DNA of 64,000 nucleotides from Scleromitrula shiraiana. Lineage: Eukaryota; Ascomycota; Leotiomycetes; Helotiales; Sclerotiniaceae. Shown here piece after piece: positions 21,843-32,400 of the stretch (position 1 is its first letter; every line of letters begins with the position of its first letter). The position numbers and the translations under genes were made by a program. The notes under the pieces were generated by a model. The model was not told the origin of the DNA. It did no database searches and worked only from the letters and a program-made list of their open reading frames with translations. The stretch lies in contig JABELC010000012.1 in NCBI GenBank assembly GCA_028455995.1, positions 248,001-312,000 of the forward strand, in the 5' to 3' direction.

Positions 21843-23926
21843 ATGAAATACGTCAATCTTTTTATGAGCGAGAAAGGCTTGTTTTCTGTAGTTGGGATGT
21901 TTTCTGGTGTTGCTATTCACCATGGACTTTTTATCTATGGCGAATAGCATAATCAAGCACCAAACATTTTTTATTCCTATGCAAGTATCTTGGGCGTTAT
22001 TACAATTCCTCAACTCCTCTTTTACGAGTCATCTATTATTTACAGACTGACTTCTGGTCTTTCTGTAGCAAGCTTTTGCCATGCGTTCAGCTTGATTTCA
22101 AGCATTCTGATCTACCGTGGATTTTTCCATCGCCTCAACGACGCTAATTTTCCTGGTCCATGGTGGGCAGGGTACACCAAGATTGGGCAAATATGGGAGA
22201 ATAGAAATTCAACTAATCATTTGTATTTGCATAGGTTATATCAAGAGTATGGTGACGTGGTGAGAACAGGTGAATTCCGCCCAAGATACGTAGAGTATTT
22301 TACCCAAAATATTTGACTAATAGTTTATCAGGTCCAGCCGAAGTCACTGTATTCCTACCCCAAGTTCATGAGGCAGTTGGTGGTCGTCAGTCCGAGTGTA
22401 TAAAATCCGAGTTCTACGATCTCTTGTGGCCTGAACAAGCTCTTTTTGCTGCTCGGAATAAAAAGATCCATGCAAAACGACGGAGAGATTGACAACATGG
22501 GTTTTCGCCATCAGGTTTATTCATCTAACTCCTCGTCTATTGGCACTTTCTAATAAGAATATTCGCGCAGTTATTGAATACCATGGAGCAAAAGCACTTA
22601 AATGGATCGATGAGCTTGATAGACAGTTAGAGACAAAAGCAAAAAGTGGCTCAACCGTTGATGCCACTGAACTTTTCCTGTGGTTCACATTTGATATCAT
22701 GGGTGATTTCACATTCAGTAAGTCTTTCGAGATGCTCAAAAGTCAGAAATGGCATAACATCATCATCAAAACTCGGAATGCCCGAACACTCCTGGGACCA
22801 CTTGCTGCAACTCCATGGCTACTGCACATTGGTTTGAAGTTACTGCCACGTATATTACGTATATTATGGGTAAGAGACTGGTACGAGTCAGTTGAATGGT
22901 GTCAAGCACAGATGGAAGAAAGACTTTCAAAAGGAGCTCCCCCAGGAGTCCCAGATCTTACATCCTTTTTCATGGAAAACAACAAGGGCGATGAACCGGA
23001 TCCATGGCTCAAGGGCGATAGCTTATTGGCTATTCTAGCCTGTAGGTGAATCTTCGACATATTGTAACCGCTTATTGTACGTATTGGACTGATGAACTGT
23101 ATATAGTGAGCCCACGGCTCAAATTCTGACAGCGGTTTTCCATGAGCTATCGATGCACCCTGAGCATATAGACAAAATCCATCAAGAATTGGGCAATGTG
23201 TGTGTTACCGACATTAAAGCCCTGACGAACATGCCACACCTTAATGCTGTCATTCAAGAGGCAATGCGTCTTCATCCAAATCTTTTGACAGGGGGCAGCA
23301 GAAAAACAACAGAAAATGGAGTCACAATTGGCGATATATTTATATCTCCACATGTCACTGTGGTTACACCTCATTATACTATTGCCAAACGTATGTTCTT
23401 TCTACTGAAGAGATACATTCCGGTGTATTATAATAATGATTGGTATCTATCCAGGCGAAGATTGCTTTGAGCAAGGCACCCAATTCATTCCGGAACGCTG
23501 GACTACAAAACCTGAGATGGTGCTCAATTCGAAGGCACACATCCCTTTCAGCATTGGTAAGTTATTTCTGTTCCAATTCTCTCAACAGTGAAAAGTGGGT
23601 TTCCTAGACAACTACTGAGGTACATGGCTTCCAGGTCAATATAATTGCATCGGGCAACCTTTGGCATGGCGTATTATGAGATATTCCATTGCCCGAATTA
23701 TTCAGAAATACAATTTTTATTTGGCTCTGGGAAGCGATGAACACAGTATGAAGGATGACAAGGTTGATAGATTTACTGCTTTTCCTAGAAGTGTATTACT
23801 TTGTTTTGAGCTCAGGAACGAACAGAGCCAAGGAAAAATCGCATCGATAACTCGTGCATCGGGTTACCACCAGGAAAGTGATCTCAAAATACGAGGTATG
23901 GACTCCTCAAAATTTCAATCAGTTTA
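21843..23926 (+). pseudogene. cytochrome P450, inactivated
   Basis: Clear fungal P450 text from the membrane anchor (ATG at 21843) to the C-terminus, in several exons (for example 21843-22269, 22332 on, with introns near 23049, 23392, 23557). Seen: FPGPWWAGYTKIG, oxygen-binding segment ACSEPTAQIL, K-helix EAMRLHP, FIPERWTT, and the haem loop HIPFSIG/QYNCIGQPLAW with the cysteine kept. Defects: an in-frame TAG at 21945-21947 where GEWH is expected, TGA at 22490-22492 where RRRDWQHGF is expected, and a frame change near 22512-22525. Both stops are Trp codons altered by G-to-A. The rest is well preserved, so inactivation looks recent. Likely once a tailoring oxidase of the neighbouring cluster (inference). 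Confidence 0.85.
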
Positions 23927-24603
23927 GTTATACATGAATCGAGCCTTTCTAAATTGAAGCGCTGTAAATTATGAAAGTTCCAACTGATCATGTCGTTGGG
24001 TATCTAAATCCATATGATCGTTCTAGATATGAGGTTGGTCGGTTGTGATTAGGGCCATCTCACTAGCGTATATACGCTATAATTAGCTACCCAGCTCTAA
24101 ATTTTCATGTGCCTAGCAACTTATCTACGAAACTTGCAACAGCAAGCTACTAATGGCATTTACTGTGATGAATTTTGCAATTAATTATGTTTAAATCGTC
24201 CCAATTATTAAAATATTAGCACTGGAACTTTCAATCAACTACATCGCCAATGAACAGATTATTGACGCTGTCTATATATTATGAAATCAGGTCCTAGCTA
24301 TACCTAGGTATGGCTTACGGCAATCTTCGAGGTAAACATTTCTATCATCTTAGGTGCCTCAAACCGGAGCCATGAGAACAGCACATGGCTGGGCTCAATG
24401 TACTCGAATGATGCAGGGCTGTTTGTATCAAGCTTGCAGGTAATCAATGTCAGCTGAGTGGCTTCGTGACCACACTTTCCTCTGTCGTCAATAAGCCGCA
24501 GCCTTGTTCTCTTAATTGTGTTAAGCAAGTTTACGTCTGAAATTTTAATTTGAGTTACTGTTATATATCCCATCTAAGCACACCCAAGAGCCTTCTCAAC
24601 ACG
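23927..24603. other. intergenic, no supported gene
   Basis: AT-rich stretch between the P450 pseudogene and the HeLo-kinase gene; nothing recognisable. Confidence 0.5.
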
Positions 24604-26763
24604 ATGGCGGAACCTATATCGCCTCTTGCTGTTGCATCAGGGATCATTGGTTTGATTCCGACATGTGTGCAAGGGTTCAACATGATTACAGCGTGCTTCG
24701 ATGCACCGGCGAACTTTAGAGACTCGATGGCAAAAATAGAAGCACAAGAAATCCTTTTCATCAACTGGGGAGCTCCAATGGTCTCAGGTAATTCCAACGA
24801 AATTGCCATGGAGAAATTGAAAGAGCGCATACCAAGTTGGGAGCTGGTTGGGTCCCGTGTTCTTGACATCTTAGCTGCGATGTCCGATACTTTTGCGGAT
24901 ATGCATATTTTGAAGAACAAATATGGCATATATCATGAGATACCCAACAATGTCACGGTGCGTATTGCGGCTCACGGAAATTTACTTTGAGCGCTAAATG
25001 CTTCCAGATTTCTATTAACCTAGATCCAAGACATTCGATGAATCGTCCTGATGCCTTGCAAAACAACTCGATGCTCAAAGAACGGGATGCTCGAATGAGA
25101 ATTATGAAGCGGATAAAATTTGTTTTGAGAGATCATAAGAGGTTCGTAGCTTTTGCGGATATGCTATACTCCTGGATCAACGGTATTCTAGGTGTTAGCA
25201 CTCCTGCATGGGTGCAGGTCAGAAATTTTCTAGAATTCAATTACTATCAAATACTGATCAAGTTAGACGAGCTACAACATATTACTCTCCAAAATGCTAT
25301 CAAATCAGGGCAGAATAAGAGACCCTCATACAATCGCAAGAGTTGCCCGAGAATTAGCTGATAGTAGACCGCTTGAGGGAATTGTTGATAGAGGCCAACG
25401 TGCGGGGTATGATTTACTCGCTAGAGCAGCCTCATTCAAAGTAAAAGTGCAAAATGCCGAATCTGAGGAATTGGTTATTTGGCCGATAAAAGATTACACT
25501 ATCCATGACGCCGATAATGACTTGGGAACAATAGCTTATCGATGTTCTACCTCTCAGCCTTTCTACAGGCGAGTTTGTTACATTGTCAGTACAATATGTC
25601 TCAAATTCATTGTCAACGCAAGATTTAGTGTCGAAACTAATCACTTCATTGTTAGGAATGGAAATCATATCGTAACCACAGAGATCAGCCAAACGACGAA
25701 TTGGAAAAAGAGATTGTGAGTCTTGCCAAGGTCGCTAAGATCACAGACAAACCACGTGAATTTCGGACTCTTGATTGCGAAGGAGTAGTGAAAGATGACC
25801 AGAAAACTCGTTATGGGTTTATCTACATGCTTCCCCGCCATATGAGTATGGTCTCTACGGGCGCAGGGTCGAGCGCTTTCAGCAGGCGGAGTCCAGTATC
25901 ATTACTTTCAAAAATAGAACTTACAGCATCTGAGATTCCTGCAAATCAAGACCTTGGTAGCCGTATTGTACTGGCTCGGAATTTGGCCCAGTGTCTATTG
26001 GTCTTGCATGCGGCTGGCTGGGTTCATAAAAAGTAAGTCTGGGTTGCTGTTTTGGTTTTCACAAGACATACTCAGAGAAGCATAAAATTGCTGATAAAAA
26101 CGAAAACCTTTTTAGTATCTGCTCACGATCAATATTGTTCTTTCCCGCAGTTTCCAATTATGGTTCTAGTCTTTTTACATCCGGTAGACTAGACTACGGA
26201 AATCCATATATTTGTGATTTCGGCCAGTCTCGCCCTGACTATACGGTTGATGATCAGGTACCACAAAAACCTAGACAGCAGACAGTTGAACGACCAGTGA
26301 TAGAACAAAGACAAGTCATGGAGAATCTATATCAACATCCCACGAAGAGGCTCAATCCTAATACTAGTTATGAAAGTAGTTTTGACATATATTCGTGCGT
26401 CTCCAATCTCCTCATACTCCCTATACAACCCAAAAATCTACATAGCACCATAATTCCACATTTATTTATCATTTCAATCGATCTTTTAACATTTGAAATA
26501 ACAGATTAGGCTGCGTGTTGGTTGAAATTGCACTTTGGCAACCATTATCAGATTTAGCCAACGAGAACGAGGAACCAAAAGAATTTCGCAACAGATTGCT
26601 TGGTATAACTAGAAAAGAACTACCCGGCTTAGTTGGAAAGATATATGCCGAAGCTACGAGGAGGTGCTTAGAAATTTCTGGGAATCCAACCCCTAACGAT
26701 CGCCAGAAGGACAAAGATCTCTGTTGGAAGCTTGTTGAAGATTTAGGAAAGTGTGTTATTTGA
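24604..26763 (+). pseudogene. HeLo-domain protein kinase-like protein with one apparent frameshift
   Basis: Seen: N-terminal HeLo domain MAEPISPLAVASGIIGLI then QGFNMITACFDAPANF, and DARMRIMKRIKFVLRDHKRF, as in the prion-inhibition (HET-s-like) HeLo family. After a linker comes a kinase-like domain: WKSYRNH, EFRTLDCEGVV, YGFIYMLP, LHAAGWVHKN (catalytic loop position), ICDFGQSRP (DFG kept) and SLGCVLVEIALW. Exons: 24604-24957, from 25008, an acceptor near 25664, to 26032, 26117-26398, and 26508-26763 joined via AACAG. Between about 25310 and 25325 the frame shifts by one base (GQNK versus RDPHTIARVA), with no plausible intron. Family knowledge: HeLo domains oligomerise and permeabilise membranes in fungal cell death; kinase-like partners act as sensors. 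If the extra base is real, the product is truncated after the HeLo domain. Confidence 0.75.
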
Positions 26764-27492
26764 AGTCGAAAATCAACACTATCAATAGGAACTGGAAGAT
26801 ATAAGAGAAATTGTGCTATATAACGTAGGAATTCGTAACCAAAATGGCTCTGATGGCACCATTTTTCCCATCTTCATGTTATTGCGCGTTTCGTTAGGGA
26901 TATGTATCTGACCTTTTAAAAACATCTGTGATATCTCCTAGGATTAGGTCGATAGTTTTAAGATATCAGTATCCGATTCTTTTACCACACTAGCCTTGTG
27001 AGATGAGACTGGAAAGGAGTCTGGTTGAAAATTCTTAGATCGGGCAATACCGCATCAATATTCTTAAGTTACAAGGAACAGTCGACACAATTATGAAAAG
27101 ATTTGATGGGAAAACAGGAGAAAAGCTAGTTATGGAATGGGTTGCGTTTTCTAGTAGTACAAATGAATTTCATATGGTAGGTTTAGGAAACATCAGTCAG
27201 CTTGGATAAAGTTGAGCCTCAATATCTTCCAAAGTTGTCATCCCCCACATCACAGTAACATTCAACTCAGTTTAAACTCAGGTAAGCATCGGGAATCTTC
27301 CTGGTGTTTTTAAGAGGGAAGTTTGACGCACGATACTCATAAATCGACTCAAGGTTATCGCTCTATATCCCCTTTTTCAGACGATACCAGTCTCAAAGAA
27401 ATTTCTGATCACATATGTTGATTCGCGAACTTGTTAGTACTTGGTTGTATTTGTGTTTTATCGCGCACGGATCTATACATTTAACATCGGAT
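26764..27492. other. intergenic, no supported gene
   Basis: AT-rich spacer between two allorecognition-type genes; no supported feature. Confidence 0.5.
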
Positions 27493-29140
27493 ATGTCGAA
27501 GCCAATACCCGCCAAAATGTGCCAGTTTTGTTGTGATATGCTAATCGGGGCCCTGGGTAACCCCTGGGATGAATATGAATTCCGAACCCCGTTATTAGAC
27601 ATTCCACGTGAGTCGATTTGGATTGCCGGGGAGCCTCCCCATGTACTCAGAACAGCTTGCGATCTTGAGGAATCTGCCAAACAAGGATGCACAACCTGCA
27701 ACTTCATGGTACAGAACTGCTTCTGGATTACAACAACTAAATAAAACATTTCTTTGGAGCATGGATGCACTCTGCGGGGTCGTGAGCGTATTAGTCGGGA
27801 TGCCCAGGTACTTGTTTGGTGCAGAGTATACAGTTACAGCCAGTATCGCAGCTACTCAGAATGGCGAAATACCTTCAATGAATCTTATCACATGATAGTT
27901 GAATTCATCTGTGGTCCTCCTACTCTATTCGAAAAAGTCTGATTGCGTTTTGAGAGTCCTGATGATCAGTTGGTCGTGTCAGAATACGCCCCCACAAATA
28001 GTACAAATGGTAACAGCACTTTCTCAATAGCAAGCTATTGGATAAAGTCCTGCTTGTGTAGCCACAAGAAATGCCAGCCCTCTAATCGCCAAGAGTAGAG
28101 ACCAGCACGAATTCTTCATCTCGTTGAAAATGCGGAAAATATTCTGGAGTTACAACTTCATGAAGCAGCCATGAATAAATACGACGGATCTGTTCAATAC
28201 CTATCACTGAGCCATTTTTGGTAGGAAGATGATAAATGTGAGCTTAGCCTCAGTAATTGGAGCCTCTTTCGAGAAAAAGTCCCCATTGATGGATTAAAAC
28301 CGTCTATTCAAGATGCGGTGACTATTACCTGTCGTCTCGGATATGAGTATCTTTGGGTCGATTCCTTATGTATAGTTCAAGATGACCCAGTCGATAGAGA
28401 CCGCGAGATTGCAGAGATGGACTGCGTGATATTGCTGGTGTAGCAGCGTTTTCCAATCAGTGGTATCGCGATAATTATTCATATGGAATTTGGCAAAGTC
28501 ATCTTCCAGAAGCACTATTATGGCATAAATTCCCCGACAATGAGAAGAAAGAGCCTCAGAGGATATCAGCTCTGGCACCGTGATGGTCTTGGGGGTTCGT
28601 TTCTGGTGATATTATTTACCATTCCATAAAAGATTCGCTATTGAAAGTTGTGGAGTTTCCGGTCGATCGCAGGGTCAGTGATAGTATCCTTGTGGTTGAG
28701 GGACGCCCTAGAACAGAGAGATTGATTTCTAATCAACCTTGGTCTCATCATAGCGAATGACCTGGAGATAAACGTCAGACTGGGGATATCAGGTATAAGG
28801 AAAAACGTCAAGATTCTTCCAATACTTTTCTGGAAAGCGAAGGGCCACCAAGAATAGGTCAAGAATTTAACTTGAATTGGAAAGAAGAGTTCCCTCTGGA
28901 GTTTGTATGTTTACCAACAACATGAACTGAAATTCTCGAAGAAGGTTCGATGCTCGTCCCAACGAAATTGGCACTTACATCAGTATACAGGCGCATTGGG
29001 ATATATGAAATTATGTGGCACGATGAAAAAAATCTCGATGCCAAGCTCGTAACACCTGAGCAAGAGTTACGCATTTGTTAACGAGATTCAATTGAGGGCA
29101 CTGAGCGCTCCATATTTGTACCGGTGCGCATTTATTAGAT
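27493..29140 (+). pseudogene. HET-domain protein, heavily decayed
   Basis: Recognisable in pieces on the plus strand across several frames. Seen: N-terminal cysteine-rich lead MSKPIPAKMCQFCCDML and EESAKQGCTTCNFMV; HET block QYLSLSHFW followed directly by a stop near 28222; SIQDAVTITCRLGYEYLWVD then SLCIVQDD; RDREIAEMD; a WSWGSFSG block near 28590 preceded by a stop; and a C-terminal part ending near 29135 with further stops. At least five in-frame stops and several frame changes. Family role as for the HET gene at the left edge. No intact product is possible. Confidence 0.8.
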
Positions 29141-30786
29141 GGAGCATTTTGAACTATTGTTCCAGAAGTCAATTTAAAAACCACCCCAGACGAGACGATT
29201 TAGACAAATAAATATAAGATTTTTTGAGGTTAAAATTGTGTATGAAAATCATTAGAAGTTTGCATGATTTTACTGATTCAATAAATTCCCATAGAGAAAG
29301 CGAGTTGAGAAAGATTTGGCAGTGGGATCGTAGTAGATCAAGCAGTTTCTTTTAGTCAGCTGCGAACAATCACTTATTATTCGGGATGTTTGCTACTGCT
29401 AAGAAATGCTCGTCCATTTGGCTGAAATCTCGAAATACATCCTCTTCCATTCCTACTATCATACATGTGAAGTCCATAACCCCAACTATACACGACCAAA
29501 TACGCTACAATCCCTCATCAACATCAATTTCTCACCAGTTTCCCCCCTTTCCCCACCCCCGCCCCCGCAATACCAAAATCCTCTATACCGTGCGTATCTC
29601 CACCTCCCCCTTTCTTAATAAACAGTCACCCCAAATAATGGCACTAAGCCCAATAAAACTAGCTAATGTGAAATTATACCCCTCAATCTAACCCCTCAAT
29701 CCCCTCTTTTCCATCATCTACACCCTCCAATGGGGGGTGGAGTAGGGAGCCCCCGCTCCTTTATTCACACAAAAACATCCAACCCACCCAATACAAATAC
29801 CAAACCCAGCAGAACCAAGCTATCCAGAACCATACCTCCAATTTTTAATCCCTTCTCCCTTCTCCCTTCTATCTATCCATCGGATTTACTCCTCTTCACA
29901 AACTAATACACCCAATGTCATAACCAATACTAATTTAAGAAAAAACAAACTAAGCTACAACAACGCTCTAATTATACTACCAATCCAGCTTGAATTCCCT
30001 GATCCCAAAAACCCAAAAACATCATCATACGTCATCTAATTCCATGCACTATACCTACTCCTCCTCACACTATCCATCCACTCTACTCCACCCCACTCCA
30101 ACTTTTCTCTCCTCTTTCCCAACCGAAAACAAAAATACAACCAACTCATTTGTAAGATTCTCTCACAGCCAGTAAATATGCATCGATCACAGAGTCGCTT
30201 CTGGTAAGTCTATCTCGAAACTTTTCCACCAATCGCAGAGATAGAGGGTACTGATCTGATGGGGGATGTACGTACAGCCAACCAACAGCGACGAGAACGA
30301 CGACGAACATGACAAGTATATGGAAGGGAGGAGGAATTTCTATCATATGATACAATATACTTGATTATGGAGCGGAAGCACTTGGATGCATGAGATATTG
30401 CAACATTGCATTCACGATCTTTTGTTATCGACTGTTTCTTGATTTCTGTAATGTATTCAATATATATCCCATCCCCCCATCCATCCATCCATCCATCCAT
30501 CATCCCTCATATCATTTATTCCTATAATCATTATACCCACCATCAAGATAACTACCATGAAAGAGAGTGTGAGCAAGTGAAATAGAAAGAGTAGAAATGA
30601 TCTTGTTTTTATATATACAAGCTTCGCCCGCAACCACGTATGCTATGCATTAAACGAAAGAAATGCAGAATCGTCAATAAAAAAAACCAAAAAATGCAAC
30701 GGAAACGAAAAATCAAGTATGCAATTTAACCCCATCCCCCTCGCCACCCCCTATCAAACCCTCCCCCCCCCCAAACTTCCAGAAAC
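29141..30786. other. intergenic, C-rich and low-complexity
   Basis: No gene supported. The plus strand is strikingly poor in G and rich in C/A from about 29440 to 30140. A CCAT run lies at 30473-30501 and a C run near 30764-30773. Confidence 0.5.
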
Positions 30787-32400
30787 CTAAAACCGACTCC
30801 CCCCACCCATACCAACCTCCAATCTCTCCCTCAGCCTCTCCAACCTCTCCCTCTTCGTCCCCACACTACTAACACTATCACTCGGCGCCACACTCATCGC
30901 GTCCCTGCCCCCCCAAACACTCGGTTCCCTCCCCCTATCCTCCTCCCATTCCCTCTCCGCTTCCTGGATCTCCCTCAGATTATTCAAGTTATACCCCGAT
31001 CCGGCGGTGCCGGCGAGTTCTCGGAATCCTTGGTTGCGGGCGGGCACGTGTCGAGGTATGGCGCTTGCGCGGGAGACGCGCGAGCGTTGATCGGGGTGAT
31101 TATGGTGATCTTCTTCTTCGGACTCTTCGTCGCGTTCCCAGGTTGCTTCGCTGCGGGGTATACGTTCTCGTTCTCTTTCGACGATTCTCGAACCCCCACC
31201 AACTCTCGAACCTCCACCAATTCTAGACGCGCCATCTCTTTCCCTCTCTACTCTCGAACTACCCGATCCCAGCCCCGAGTCGCGGAATCGAACGGTCGTG
31301 TGTGTGTAACTTGATACTTTGGACTTGGCATCGTGATCTCTAGCTTGAACATGCGCATGGCCGTTCGCGGGAATATATTCGAAATCATCCGTTCCGACAC
31401 GACTTGAGACTTTGACCGCTGAGATTGGGGGACCACGGGCGTGGGATACGTGACTTGGTGCTTTGACTACACTAGCTTTTCCCCCACCACCGATCACGCT
31501 GCCAGGACTTCGTCGACTAACATGGGAGGGAGCTATACTTTCTGGTCTAGCATCTCTTTCGTACCGAGAAGAAGTATGATGAGAAGGAGCCTGTGAAGGA
31601 GCAGTTGAATGAACCGCCGTAGGGGGTCTAGCTGTCCCTGCAACACTGCCCTCCATCCCCTCTGCTACACTTCGACTTCTCATTTTTGTGCCCCCAACTG
31701 CACTAGGAGAATAGTAACTTCTCTCCGCAATCGGCTCCAACTCCCTATCTCTTTCCCTTTCCCTCTCTCGTCGAGAAAATGCACTTATACTCGTTGCAGG
31801 TGGAGGCATCGGCGCTTCAATAACTCGATATCTGGGTTTCCCTCCCATTACGCTTCCCTCGCCCACCGAACTTCCGCCCGCACGCAAACTAGCTACCGTT
31901 TCCGCGTGACCCGTCGTGTAACTTCTTCTTATTGGGATCGGTCTTTCCATTGCTGAACCCGTGCTCATCGGTTTTTGAGCCTGACTCTTACTATTAGGTT
32001 CCAACTCATACTCCGGATCCTCACTCTTAACCATCGCATACGCGAATGCCGCACCAGCCGCGGCACCCAAAAACGTCCCAATCATCGCGTTGCCACTTAA
32101 TCCGGTTCCTAAGATCCCCGAATTCTTCTCTTTCTCCTTTTCCTGACCCTTTTCCTTCTGGCCCATTCCTATTCCTGAGGCACTGGGACGCTGATACGAA
32201 TCATCGCCCGCTCGCTTAATGAGTCGAGGAAATGTCTCGGCTCGTCGGAATGGTGGGGGTGCGGTTTTGTAGGTGCTTCTGTTATCGTCATCGTGGCCGT
32301 CGCAGCTTCGGGCTACTTCTTCTTGCCAGGCTAGGACTCGACGGGCTTCTTTTTCGGTGGCGGCTGTGACGATTGTGGGGGTTCGATCTCGGGCTGACAT
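30787..32400 (-). CDS. low-complexity protein with one TM segment
   Basis: Single frame of 537 residues from the ATG at 32400 (MSARDRTPTIV); an upstream in-frame ATG at 32508 would add 36 Asn/Gln-rich residues and is less likely. Seen: charged N-terminus, KEKGQEKEKEKN (82-93), a small-residue hydrophobic segment MIGTFLGAAAGAAFAYAMV (106-124), then a long disordered region rich in Ser, Arg, Gly and Glu with repeated RERERER and GGGSR-like patches. No enzyme motif. I do not recognise a named family; conserved hypothetical proteins of this build occur in related fungi (general knowledge). Probably membrane-anchored with a long disordered tail. The long open frame in a compositionally varied, Arg/Ser codon-rich sequence supports a real gene. 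Confidence 0.7.
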   Translation of the reverse strand: MSARDRTPTIVTAATEKEARRVLAWQEEVARSCDGHDDDNRSTYKTAPPPFRRAETFPRLIKRAGDDSYQRPSASGIGMGQKEKGQEKEKEKNSGILGTGLSGNAMIGTFLGAAAGAAFAYAMVKSEDPEYELEPNSKSQAQKPMSTGSAMERPIPIRRSYTTGHAETVASLRAGGSSVGEGSVMGGKPRYRVIEAPMPPPATSISAFSRRERERERDRELEPIAERSYYSPSAVGGTKMRSRSVAEGMEGSVAGTARPPTAVHSTAPSQAPSHHTSSRYERDARPESIAPSHVSRRSPGSVIGGGGKASVVKAPSHVSHARGPPISAVKVSSRVGTDDFEYIPANGHAHVQARDHDAKSKVSSYTHTTVRFRDSGLGSGSSRVERERDGASRIGGGSRVGGGSRIVERERERIPRSEATWERDEESEEEDHHNHPDQRSRVSRASAIPRHVPARNQGFRELAGTAGSGYNLNNLREIQEAEREWEEDRGREPSVWGGRDAMSVAPSDSVSSVGTKRERLERLRERLEVGMGGGSRF

